Part shown: positions 11,130 to 23,300 of the stretch, in pieces
Layout of the letters: each line of letters begins with the position of its first letter
Position numbering within the stretch: the first letter of the stretch is position 1
Assembly (NCBI GenBank): GCA_035222895.1
Contig: JAVYIG010004955.1
Coordinates: 62,001 to 126,000, forward strand
Length of the DNA stretch: 64,000 nucleotides
Direction of reading: 5' to 3'
Source: Strongylocentrotus droebachiensis
Lineage: Eukaryota > Echinodermata > Echinoidea > Camarodonta > Strongylocentrotidae
The notes under the pieces: generated by a model
Databases searched by the model: none
What the model saw: the letters and a program-made list of their open reading frames with translations, nothing else
Told to the model about the DNA's origin: nothing
Position numbers and translations under genes: made by a program

Positions 11130-12018
11130 CAGAGGCGGCGAAGCCGTGGGGGGGGGGGGGGGGCACAGTGCCCACCCCCACTTTTTCAAGTACCAGTGCC
11201 CCCTTTTACTTCAGATAAGTGCCCCTTTTTATTTCTAATAGGTGCCCGTTCCACACTCTTATAAGTGCCCCTTACCGCCTACGATAGGTGCCCCTTCACC
11301 TCTTATAAGTGCCTCTTTTCATTTCCGGTTAGTGCCCTTTTTTTATTTTGACACGTGCCCCTATCCTTTCTAATTAGCGCAATATCCTTTTGATGATTGC
11401 CCCTTTTCCATTCTCATAACTGCCTTTTCTGGTGAGTGCCCTTATCAGGTGCGAGTAGCGCCCCATTTTCACCTCTGATAATTCAGATGTTTACTTGATA
11501 CGTGCTCCTTTTCTTTTCTAATAAGTGTCCTTTTAACTTTGGATAATTATGTGCCCCTTTTCCTTTCACCATAAAATGTGCTCCTAATTAAAAGCGAGTA
11601 TGAGCAACTTTTTCATCAATTGTACCAAAGGTTCGCTAGCATTTTAAGTTAATAAAAATGTTGTTTCTTATTAAAGATGTTTTTTTAGTCTTTCATGATA
11701 AGGAATATTTTTTCCTCTTCATAAGATGCAATTGTTCACACTGCGACCTCACAAATCTTAACTTTTTTGCTCCATTGCTCGCACATGACATCAATATTCA
11801 GACCATCACACCAAACGGCAAAGAATGATGCTTAAGCAGTATATCTTGGAACGTGTAAAGAGAGAAACAAACAATGAAATCATCACTGATAATCCAATCA
11901 CAATAAAGTCCTACAAATGTCTACAAAATTGATATTTTCGCGACTGAGTTTGCCCATTTTTAATCGCCCTTTTGTGGTGCCCCCCCCCTCCACTTTGAAA
12001 GACGCTCTGCCGCCCCTG
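11130..12018. mobile_element. Non-autonomous hAT-like element, 889 bp
   Basis: The left end CAGAGGCGGCGAAGC and the inverted right end CAGGGGCGGCAGAGC form an imperfect 15-bp terminal inverted repeat starting CAG, as in hAT elements. The flanks are TATAAAGG (11122-11129) and TATAAAGT (12019-12026), an 8-bp duplication with one mismatch, the hAT size. Inside is a poly-G run followed by about a dozen degenerate copies of a 25-40 bp unit resembling AAGTGCCCCTTTTCCTTTCT. No transposase frame. Confidence 0.8.
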
Positions 12019-12354
12019 TATAAAGTCTACCTCTAAAACGGTTTTAAAGAGTCAAATTGTAAATGAATATTATTCTTTTTATCAAATGATAATCAAACTA
12101 TAAAAAGATAGCACATAATTAACCCCGTTTTGGGTTCATACACTGGATCTCTGTGTTAACTGAAGCGATAAATGAGGTGAAAATTTAATAATATGGCAAT
12201 TTTATGGACCAGTTTCATTTCAAATTTTGCAGTTTCTTTCTGACAAGTTAATGATCAGTTGGATCATATTCAAAATCGATACATGACGTGTTTCATATTA
12301 ATGTGATTTTATTAAACCAAAGAAAGGAATTGTGACAGAGAGAGGGAGAGTTGA

Positions 12355-12385
<31 letters not shown>

Positions 12386-14693
12386 AAGGGGGAGGGGCGA
12401 AGCATCTCTCCAAATTTATACTTACATTTAACCGCATGTATTTATTTCAAAATCGATTTGAGTTGCGAGGCATATTTATTCAATTTGAAAATTCGAATCA
12501 GAAATATAATATTCAAATTTGTAAAGGGAATGTCATGGCATCTTAAAGGGTTCAAGAGAGAATTCGTAAATTACGGAATCAACTGTACTACTTCTTCTTC
12601 TATTATCATTTTAATGATAATGATAATAATAATAATAATAATAATAATCATCATAATTATTATTTCTATCATCATTAATAATATTATGTATATTATTATG
12701 ACTAGTATTGTTATTAGTATTATTGTTATCATTTAATATGATTATTGTTGTTTTTATTATTAACATCATTATCATCTATTGATGGGTTCATGTAGTATTT
12801 AACTGATCAGTGAGTGTTTGAGAATTGATACTAATATTTGGTAGGCGAGAATATGCAAATGACTTCAAACTGCACACACACCAGACATAAGACGCAAATA
12901 CAACCAAATTATTTGAGAACATCTCTTATATTTTGTCTGTTTTCACAATTCTTCCATGATAAATTTGAATACAACACGCGTTACTTTCTGAACAAACTCT
13001 TCGACAGTACAATCCAATAAAGTAATTCAACGGTGGCAGCAACTCAATGTTATAATATTTTTGAACGTTTTACAAGCTATACATATAGGACCAAGCAATT
13101 TTTACAAGCATGTTTTGTACATACATTTTGATAGTTTTAAAAATCTGACAATATTTACAATAATATCCCAACGTTTTCAAAACGAGTAATTGTCATAACA
13201 AAAGTATTACAATGCAATTCAAATTCATCCAATCAATAAACTTCATACATTTCAATAACGAGTATATTATATTCATAAATATTCATATGTCCTCAGAATA
13301 CTAATTATGAATTCATTTTGTTATTCAGGTTTTCATTTTATGAATTATTCTGAGTTATTTCACGAGCCATTTAAACTATCGACTTAAAATATTTTCCCAC
13401 ATTGTCCATTGCGGATTTCAATAAATTTCTTGTAGGAACACACATTTTGCGACGAATGCAGAAAATTTATCAACATACGGAAACTTAGCTAACATTGTCC
13501 TAAATATAGTCAAATCTTTACAAGTTTGCTTTCAACATCACAAAAGTGATATCTCAAGTTCTTATAGCACCTGTTATAACAAATATATTTATGTAAGGCT
13601 GGATAAGTAAGGGAATGACTAATGTGCATTTCAAGACTATTACATTTTTTAGAAAAGAAGGGAACGGTGTCGGAAAAACAATGGTGAAAAAGTCGGAGAA
13701 AAAAAAACTTCCATCAAGCAACAACAAAAAAGTAATTAAATTTTCTTCTAGCTGACAGGTTTCGGAACAGAACATATTTTGAGTTTTTTAATTGAAAGAG
13801 AACATTTCAAATGTTAAATTTTCTATCACACCCCAACAACCCCTCTTGCGACGCCCAATGTCCAGGGTCTGAAATTTAGTTCACAATATTCACATTGTCT
13901 ACATACGCTGTTTGGGCAAAGGTTGTTTTAAGGACATTATTGTAGGACACACCGAAAATAGGCTTCATTTTTGCCGAAAGAAGAAATACTTTTACCTTTT
14001 TACCCGATAAATGGTAAACGTTATTACAAAATTAAAGATATCATAAGAAACGCGCAAGACAAGTTGCTAAAAGTTATAGGTTATCTTCATATAACTATCC
14101 CTTTTCTGTTCACTTTTAGTCAGTATTTTAAAGAAAAGAAGCATAGACTAGATTTCAACATCTATCAATAATTTAAAGGTTCAAAGAGGCACAGTGATCG
14201 TTGATTCACGTATTAGAGGGTTGGGGGTTAGGGTTTGTATTTTTCTTACCAATACCTATTGTTTCCCAAGAATTTCATTAAAAGAAAATTTACCCATGCT
14301 TAATACATATCGACTAACTTTCTGAAAACTAATTACAAACCAAGTATAATGTAGTCTTCAAAGATTCTACAAGTGTTATCTTTCCTGCACCATATGCAAT
14401 ATGCAATAAAATAATATAGTAATATACTTGTTATTACATTATATTTCAGCTGAGCATTTTATCGTGACCATATAAACAACTCTGTTTGAATAAGGGTCAT
14501 TTTGATACCTTAGTCAAGTCATTGAAAGCAATAAGTAAACTCACTAGTTATAAAACACAATGTTTGCAATGTTCATTTTTTCTTTTTGTATTTCACCTTC
14601 GTATGGCACGTCAAAGACCGCACCAGCCGCTACGTTAGGAAATGACACCTAACTTGCAATTGGCAAAACGATTTCTTTTCTGTATATGATTAA

Positions 14694-15159
14694 AGGTAAT
14701 ACAAAGTTTTGGGAAATTGGGTGGGTTGTGATTCTTTAAAATTTTGATATATTTGGATTACTCCTGTGGATGTATTATAAGCACTTCTGATTTTGAGAGA
14801 AATTGAATATAAATATTTACCGGTGCTCCCGGTAAATTTTGATAAATTTCAAATAGCGCCTACGGCCGTACAATGGTAGCTGCGACCATGAACATCTCAA
14901 AATATGTAGTTGTGGTATATAATTTTCAAACGGGATGAGCTAATCAGTCGATTTTATTCAAGAAAAATTGTTTTATAGCTTAATTAATATCTTTACCTTG
15001 AGAGGGAGCTATACAACATAGTTTATTATTAACAATTTCATAACTTTAGACTCGATTTCAAACGCAACAACGATAACTAAATATTATAGGATCGCATATG
15101 CTTACAATATGATCATTTGAACCGAATTCGTGATCCCATACCAAAATTTTGTATTACCT
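14694..15159. mobile_element. TTAA-flanked inverted-repeat element (MITE), 466 bp
   Basis: AGGTAATACAAAGTTTTGG at 14694-14712 is mirrored by the complement of 15141-15159 with one mismatch. TTAA precedes and follows (14690-14693 and 15160-15163), which fits a piggyBac-type TTAA target duplication. A TA target with slightly longer repeats (Tc1/mariner-like) is the alternative. It is noncoding, and a second copy lies at 2541-3320 in opposite orientation. Confidence 0.75.
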
Positions 15160-15438
15160 TTAAAGGAAATAGGTATTTTGTATTTGTGTGATTCCGTGGA
15201 TCAGTACAATGCTAAATTTTGACATTATCAGTTAGTTCTTACCAACACACGATTGCAAAAACTTTCAAAACTTCAACTTCGGGCAATTTTGGTTGCCTTG
15301 TTCTTAACCGGTTGATGTATTACGTAATCAGAACATGAATTCCATGGGAATATCAAAAGAGTATTGAAATGCCCGTAGCTGCTTTTTTGAAAATCCTTGC
15401 GATTGTGTTCTGAAATATCTTTCTTTTTTTCTTCTCAT

Positions 15439-17384
15439 CTAGACCAGCGAAGCCGATGGAGACTTTGGTTTACTCATTTTGTTGATTGTTCGTTCAGACG
15501 GGCTCATTGGATAGGGGTTCTCAAAGAATGAACCCGGTACGGTGGGAATGTAATAGTCAAACTCTGGTTCATCTTGTGAGATCGAGAGGGAGAGGTCACT
15601 CTGGTGACGCTGGGCGTTTGGTCTCTGTTGCCTGTAAGGAGAAAACCCATAGGGAGGAGTCTCCGGGAGCTGCCGATGGGAGGCTCCCGAACGAGAGCTC
15701 TCGGCTCCCGACTGCGGCCGCATCAGACTTTCGTCACTGATAAAGACTTGGGTGAGCTGAGCGCGGTTCTGTTTGCGGTTGAGCGGTCGCGGTAACCGCA
15801 CAGGGGAAGGTTCGATGGACATCTGCCCGCTGTAGTCGGACATAGACGGGAGGTGATCGCTTGGTAAGCTGTAACTAGGTGCGTCTTGCCTCGAGTTCTC
15901 CAGCGAGTTCGTTACATGGTTGGCGTACCGGTGGGGATCAGGTCGCGGTGGGATCGCCGGTTTCTCAACATGCTTTTTGGAGCGTTGTCCATGCCGCGCC
16001 GGCACTGGCGGCTTTCGACTTCTATCATGCCGACCGTGTCGATCTAAAGACCCCGATTTGTCACTTCTCAGTGTCGAGCTATGCCCTGAGCCAAGGCCAT
16101 CTTCTTTTGAAGTTCTATGAGGGGACATTGCACCATTGCGTAGATGATTCGGATCGTTCTTTCGCGAGCTTGAGCCTTTTGAATGGCTAGATTTTTCGCG
16201 TGCCTTTTCGCGAGGCAACGTCTCCGCTCGAATGTCTTCTTCGGCGGGTTGATTTGGCGCCGGTCGCCAGTCCGGCTCGTCGTCCGAGTAAAACGCCATT
16301 TTTGGCGCCACTGGAAGCTTTCGCTCATGGTCCGCAGGAGTCACTTCCTCTTGCATCACTTCTTCTGGGTGCACAACTCCTCTGCGCTTTTTACCGTCGC
16401 TATGTATCGAATCTGGACTTTTCAAGTCTGATCGATCTTTGTGCCGATGAGTTCTATGATGCTTACGTTCTTTGTGTTCTTTCTTTTCCTCATCGGGGTT
16501 TTCGGCCCCTTCTGGTATTCTAAACGCCATACCATTATCGTTAAATTTCGACACTGCTAGACCCAGTGGCGTAAGCTGTCCATCCTTGTTCACGTAAGGG
16601 GACGTATTGTCAGTATTCTCGACTTTCGCTACTGCCTGCACCTGGGGAGTGCTGTGCGACGTTTCTTGAAATTGATTTCTCTTTGAGCTGGACATACTAG
16701 TCCTACTGTCGTGTATTCCTGTCATTGCAAATTCCTGTGGGGATTTCATAGTAAGGTGTGTTGTATTACGATCTGTCCTTCCACTGTGTTTACTGGTGGA
16801 GAGTTCGCCGGCAGATCCTCGACTGACATCCCCAGCGTGGTAAGGTACGGCGATCTTATGCCCATGTCGCTTGGTCCATTTCTCAAGCTCAGCCTCGTGA
16901 TAAGGGCTGGGTATACTTGGTAACTTCTCTTTGGCTGAACGGTGGGACGATGTTAAGCTCGCTTCGTTGTAATACTTCGAGCTCTCGTCATGCACCACGT
17001 AGAGTTGGCTCCGATCCCCATCCGGCCATCCACGCTTGCTGGTGCTCTGGTTAGACTGTTCCGACTGCGACGTAGTGCTACGTCCAATCGGAGCCGCTCC
17101 CCACGGCCGGCTGTGGTGCGTCGATGACGAGTTGACACTTGATGTCCCCATGCCCATGCCTCGGAGCTGCGTCTCTGCGGTGTCGTCATGCGGCATGCCC
17201 GGCTTGTAGTCGTATTTCCGGCTGCATCGGGCATGCACGGCGAAGACAATGCTGAACATGACGACGAGAACGCCCAGTACGATGCCGGCGATCAGGATAG
17301 CCGTGTTGTTCAGCTCGCCAACGTCGACTGGGGACTCGTTCGTATTGCCCACGGGTAGAGGAGGAGGAGGTACCACATCAGAGG
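15439..17384 (-). CDS. THSD1: Gene A coding exon 5: transmembrane helix and long cytoplasmic tail
   Basis: Acceptor ATTGTAG|CCTC at 17385; TAG stop at 15441-15439. A Pro-rich juxtamembrane linker (VPPPPLPVG) precedes the helix AILIAGIVLGVLVVMFSIVF (about residues 568-587), then a basic stop-transfer (HARCSRKY). The tail (about 595 residues) is rich in Ser, His, Lys and Arg, with no folded domain recognised. Two class II SH3-type motifs are close together, PPVPAR (about residue 997) and PAIPPR (about residue 1014). Near the end is EPEFDYYIPTVPG, resembling the PEF-x-F/Y-Y patch near the end of vertebrate THSD1, and the last residues S-L-V form a class I PDZ-type ligand. The region is expected to be disordered and to scaffold cytoskeletal partners. 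The exon is GC-richer than its neighbourhood, so long antisense ORFs arise by chance. Confidence 0.92.
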
Positions 17385-20300
17385 CTACAATGATAAAATA
17401 GAACAAAAACGTGATAAAAATTCAAAGGTTAGTAAAAGCCATCGCAAAGTAGATAAAGTACAGGTCATTAGTTTTCATTTCCATGTAGTAATCTGTCTTT
17501 CACCTATATTGCATTGCAAACTTTCCCCGTTCCTATAAACCCCTTTATTTTCTGTCCGGCATGCAAACTTCTTTTCCCCCTACTCTTAATTTCAATTGGT
17601 ACACAATTCAGTAATCTTTCCTACACTTTGGTTCAATATTTTAAAAAACATTTCCCTTGAATTTCACGGAATAATGGGAAAAGTAGAAATGGGGCCACAA
17701 AATAAAGTATGAAACCCTCCAAAGAAGTCATTGTAACACGGCTAAGGCTGTATAAACGATGACAGATGTCACAATTACTTCCTTGTAATAGTGATTTTTT
17801 TTCTTTAATTCAAAACAGACGAACAGGAACGGGAAAACATTTTGGGCAGAAGGACGATGTATTCAAAGGGCTGCGACGTCATCAAATAATGGATAGGTTC
17901 TTCAGGTACATTAGCATGAGTGACGAGCGAAAGCAGCTAATAACATTTTACCTACAAATAGCAACCACTCGAGGAAAAAACATAAGTTTAGAGTAATAAC
18001 AATTTCATACCAATCTAGTTTTTCCATGAGCTTTAATTTAATCTTAATTATCATAATGGAAGAAAATCATATCCATTCGATTATAGTATCATCTAGCTGT
18101 AGGTTGAGGCAACTAAATCCTATTAGTCTTCAAATGGAACAAGTGTGGTGCAAGTTATAATTCTCGCTTTTTATAGCCTTGGTCTGAATCTGCAAATTGA
18201 AAAGAAATGTTTTACCATGAGACCCTCTACCACCCAACCGTGAATCATGAGATCTACAGGCCGACGACGTATCCACTAGACCGCGTCACATCTTTCCCGG
18301 TTTAAAATCATTAAACATAATTCGCGGCTGAGATGTTCTTTCATGTAGAAGAACATTCTTGGTTTTGAGGTAGGAAGGGGTACCTTATCCCATGGGGCGT
18401 ATCCAAGATAGTCAAAACCGACATTATTTCCCCCAGGAACAACACCTTCGGCCCTCTCCGGGCTCTTTCAGTGGGAGGAGTTGTCGGAGCATTTTATTCC
18501 CTCATTTACCTGGTATTGTCTCGACCTCCCGAAGCCCCCGAAAGGTAGTTGAAGGTTTTCTATGCCCCTTTTCTCGATGGGGCAGGGGAGGGGTATTTTG
18601 ATCTTAGCCTATGTTTATCCCTTTTCACAGTAACAGAATGATGCACCATCTGTCTCTGTTTATAGCCAACTGTCTACTCGTTTATGATTGTTTCCATGAG
18701 TTATGACAGAATGTTAGCTCGGCTGTCACTCCATGATTTATTCCTTAGGACTTACAAACGTTACTATAATTAGCTTAGAGCGTATAACTATGTTCAGTAT
18801 TTGATTGGGATGTGTTTATCATTGCTATTCATCTTGATGATTCTGTCTAATACATGGTACACTCTTTGTGGTTTAGCTGGTACGTAGAGTTGAGGTTTGG
18901 CTAAGATATTATTATTATTAGTTTATCAATATTATTAATACTAGTAGTTTTATCATTATTATTATTATCATTATTACTATTATTATCATTATCATATTTA
19001 GTAATAGTAGTATTTTGAGTTAATTATGATGATGATGATGATTATTATTATTATTATTATCAATATTATCATTATCATCATTATTATTGTTATAATGTAG
19101 ATTTTAATTTATTTATTTATTTTAACATCATCTTCAATGTATTCATTTTTTCGGCAAATCAATAAGACAGTGAAGACAGTGAATTAAAAACAACAGAAAA
19201 GTAAGATGTGAGTCACATGGATGCCGGGAAAAGAAAGTAAAAACTAAATAACTATAACCTGATGGTCCTCTTCTTGTAAAAAAGAAATTCAAAACGAAAA
19301 TACAAAAAAAAAACACAACTGAAAGAAGCGAATTTCTAATTTCAAATACGATTATCTATTTAACTTTCGTTTCTGTATGTAACGTCAAATATCCTAATTC
19401 ATAAATAAACTTGTAGGGTTTCTCCCAATCCGATTTCCCAAATAAATACCAAGGTAGCAATATTGAATAAATGATATATCCTGTGCTGAGAGCCGAAGGG
19501 GTATAAATTAGTGGTGTTTAAAACGGAGGTAACACCCTTGTGACATCTATCATAGTTATATCTTTTCTAGATTTTCGCAAATAGAAGTATGTTGAAAATT
19601 CATAATTCTTCCGGCATTACACATATATTTTCTATGCAGTTTATCTTGAATATGAAATATACCTCGAAGAGTGTTCTAACATTATTCTCTTTCTCTTTCT
19701 CTTTCTCTATTCCTCTTATTCTTCGACCCCATTTGTTCTGAGTTCACTATTTTTTCTCTCCAAAGTGCGTCTTCGGATCTGACATTGATTGTACTTTTTT
19801 GGCAAAGATGTCAAATCGTTTAAGGAATCGGCGTATTAAAAGTTTTGTATTTCGTCATTAGAGAGCCGTTAACGATCATGACACTCGCGGGAAATTCATA
19901 CATCGAAGTTTGTTTCAAAATACTTCTCATCATCTCGAAACAATAAACTAAACAAAAAGTCAGAATTGTCTGTCGGTGAATGATAGAACAGCTGAAAAGC
20001 GTCTTTTGTTTATGACTGTGGTAATTGAAGACTACGGATTAAGCAAACATTTACCCAACGTCCTTACAACAAGGGTGATACCTAAATTAGAATTCAAGGC
20101 TAAAACAATGCACCTCAATTTAACCCCAATATCAATTTGAACAAAATGTCAGAATTGTCTGTCGGTGATCGTAATCGCAAAGAAACAGCTGAAAATAATT
20201 GGTTGATGACTAGGGTAATTGAAGAGCACAGATTAAGCAAACATTTTATTCACTGCCTTTACAACAAGGGCAATGCCTAATGTAGGATTCAAGGCTAAAA

Positions 20301-23300
20301 TAATTCATCTTTCTAAAATGATTTTGGAGAAAGCCATTAGCATGGGAAAGCCCTATCGGAGGATCGTAGGGGTAATTGGGGTCACGACCCGAGTTCGCGG
20401 TTGGGTATCAGCAACTGAAGGTCGGCATGACAACGTTTGAACGCGTTGCCATGGGGATGCCGATACCAACTACATGTGCTGGTTTGTGTACTGTGGCTGC
20501 ACGCACTAGAAGGGTTGTATTACATATTTTAGGCTATCGCGAATGCTAACGAACTTAGACCATTTAATACACCCTCATGAGCAGCCGAATGTGTGCACTC
20601 TGTACTTATTTGCAAGGATACTCTCTTCCGTTTTGTCATAATATATAAATTATACGATATAATTATACCTAAATATAATTACACAGGGTAGATGGTATTT
20701 GCTGTTTATATTCATATGCTTCTAAACTGATTCATTTCGCATCGTAATATCTGTACATCAATTGTGATATCCACTTCAATTGTATTTAAATCTTTGTTAT
20801 ATCGAGGGATAAATGTTTCAAAAGCTTCTTAAAACATTCTTCTGACACCACTGCAATGGAAATAATCTTTCTTTCATTAGAAAGGGCTACTTATTCTTGC
20901 CTCTATTGCTAATTAAGTGTGCATCTATACATTTTTATCTCCCTTCTTATTTTCTCAAGTTGGTAAACCTGATGTAAATGGTGTCAGATTTTCCAAGCAA
21001 GGTGAAGTTTCAATCGCTTAAGATATTACTTATCTTAACATCCACAACTCTGGCGAATAAGACCCCAGTCAGTCAATCTCACCAAAGAATTAACCCCATA
21101 CTGGCACCACAAATAACACATATAAATAGGTCCTGATGATAATTAGGTCAATGTTCCCTTCTCATGCACTCACCTTGCGAGTTGAATACAGCACTGAAGC
21201 CCATTTGGTCCAAGTTGCCCCCTCTCACCACCCTGTACTCGATATACATGGTGTTACCGCTGGTAGACACGGGTCCAGGTAGAGCCACGCCCGTGTGATA
21301 GGCGAGGAGCGGGGAATCCCCATCCTCTCCATCGCGCACGCGCAGATACTCTCTATGGATAGCGAGGTAGAAGGAGACAAACTCGAGGCGTATGCTGTGG
21401 TTGTCCGGTGCGATGATGACCCATTTGAAGAGATTGCGGTTCTCGCAGAATAAGGGGTTGGATTGGATACTACCCTCTTCAGTAGTCAGGGTGCAACCGC
21501 AATAGCAGGTGGGTCCGAGAGAGTTGGGTGTAACGAGAACAGGCTCTGAAAAAAATGAGAAAAGTATTTTTGTTTTCATTACAATGCTTGAACCATGATC
21601 GAATGACAAGTCGTCATTTTGTAAATTTGTAGAAAGTCACTTTCTTTGAATTTAGCGAGCAAAGTTTGAAACATTATTATAGTACCTATGTATAGTACAA
21701 AAATATACTACATAAGATGATTATGAACATTACTAATATTACAAATAGGCCAATTCGCTACCTGAAAACGAAGTGACCTTTGTCCTAATAATTAAACCCC
21801 CAGCCCTTGCCCGCGCCTCGCACATCTATGCTATTAAATGGTTGCATTCAGGGAGAATATAAATATTTTAACCAAGTTATGTGGAACAGGTGTATCTCTA
21901 CTGTTAACTACAAGGCAATAAATATTCGCTTAGCGCGCATACCTGTCAAGCAGAGCTCCAAGAAGCACATCTCGGTCATGAGAAGGTTGCCGGAGCATTC
22001 GGCCCCGCCGTTCGCCGGTGACGGGTCGGTGCACGATCGTGATCGATGACGTACTCCTTGCCCGCAGGTCGCTGTGCACGAACCCCACTGAGACCACTCA
22101 CTCCAACGCCCGTCCACCGGCTCACCTAAACATACGGCAGGAAACAGAAAGAGTTAAGGACGATACAAGACAAGGACTATGATGAGGATCGTTCGTTCGT
22201 GTCTCCTTAGATCAAGATAAATGTATCTTGATCTTCGGAGTAGTTGCTACAACCGGGGTGCGAGATAGGACTCTTAATTGTAGCGTGCCCCCACTTAACA
22301 CAATTATCCATAACAATTAACATTACATTCGATGATGAGGATGATGATGACGTACCACACCAATTTTTTTGGCAACCTGTCTTGGGTACGCCTCGGGGTA
22401 GGTACCAGTATTGAGGTGTAACAGGGGCCTTATTTATAATAATCTAATGTAATCTGGAACTATATTGGTCGATATTAATTGTGAAAATGAACCCACGTCA
22501 ATGGCTGGAAACCATATGGCACTGTTACTGCCGCTGTATCCTGAGTGCCAGGGAAAGGTAGCAAATGTCATTACTGAAACTTACGTTTTCCGCTATCGAC
22601 AATATTTGGTCTTTATTAGAATCCTTGCCAAAGAATGTAATGTCACGACGCTTTCCCCGAACAAAGTTCAGAACAATGATAGATATCCTAAAGATTGGTA
22701 ACATCGAATGAACGGAAAACAATTTGCTTATAGCAGCCAGTGCCGAGACTTTTATGTTTGAGTGAGTTTATTCATGAATCGTCTGGCATCTAGGTACATA
22801 CCTTCATATTCCAGAGGTATGCAGACCGTTGCCTGGTCATCGACAGCACCTGACCTTGCTAAGCTGATATACCGGAAGCAGAACCCTGAATAGATCTCGT
22901 TGAACTCGCTGCAGAAAAACTGTAAGCTCTCATCGGGATTGAAAATGCGCTTCTCCATGATGTGTACAAGGCTTGACGGAGAGGGCGTGTAAGAAAAGGA
23001 TTCGGTCTGCCCTAGGACTCTCACAGTGTCGTCATCGTTGGCACAAGGTGGTTGGGTGACACGAACGAGGATCGGATTTATTCGGCCGGCTCCGGAACAG
23101 TTCGGATAGATTCCCCGCGTCGACACGCTCACACCGTAATTTTCATTCCGCGTCACTTCGAAGACGCTGCTTCTTGCGACAGTGTCTTGATCAAAATCGG
23201 ACTGAAGAAGCACCGTGTAGAGCCCGGCACGATCCGCCGAACGACACCCAAAATCTACAGTGATGACGTCATTTGGTGTGAGTGCACCGACAGGAAACGC

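Larger units (their letters stand above)
9925..15438. other. Intergenic region between gene A and gene B
   Basis: Holds two DNA-transposon-like elements (11130-12018 and 14694-15159), a (GA)n run near 12360-12386 and ATT/ATC microsatellites near 12600-12770. The gene A 3'UTR must begin at 15438. A minus-strand AATAAA at about 14959-14954 lies inside the 14694-15159 element and is one possible polyadenylation signal, not verified. Confidence 0.5.
17385..21173 (-). other. Intron 4 of gene A
   Basis: Lies between the CUB and transmembrane exons. Contains a possible tRNA-derived SINE remnant (18200-18300), ATT/ATC microsatellites (18908-19090) and a tandem duplication (19953-20307). No alternative exon was recognised. 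Confidence 0.6.

Noticed and set aside
12332..12736. 134-codon ORF starting with Arg-Glu repeats
   Set aside because: Made of a GA repeat plus ATT/ATC microsatellite.
15486..16523. Several plus-strand ORFs of 60-107 codons
   Set aside because: Antisense shadows of the GC-rich final exon of gene A; no splice or domain support.
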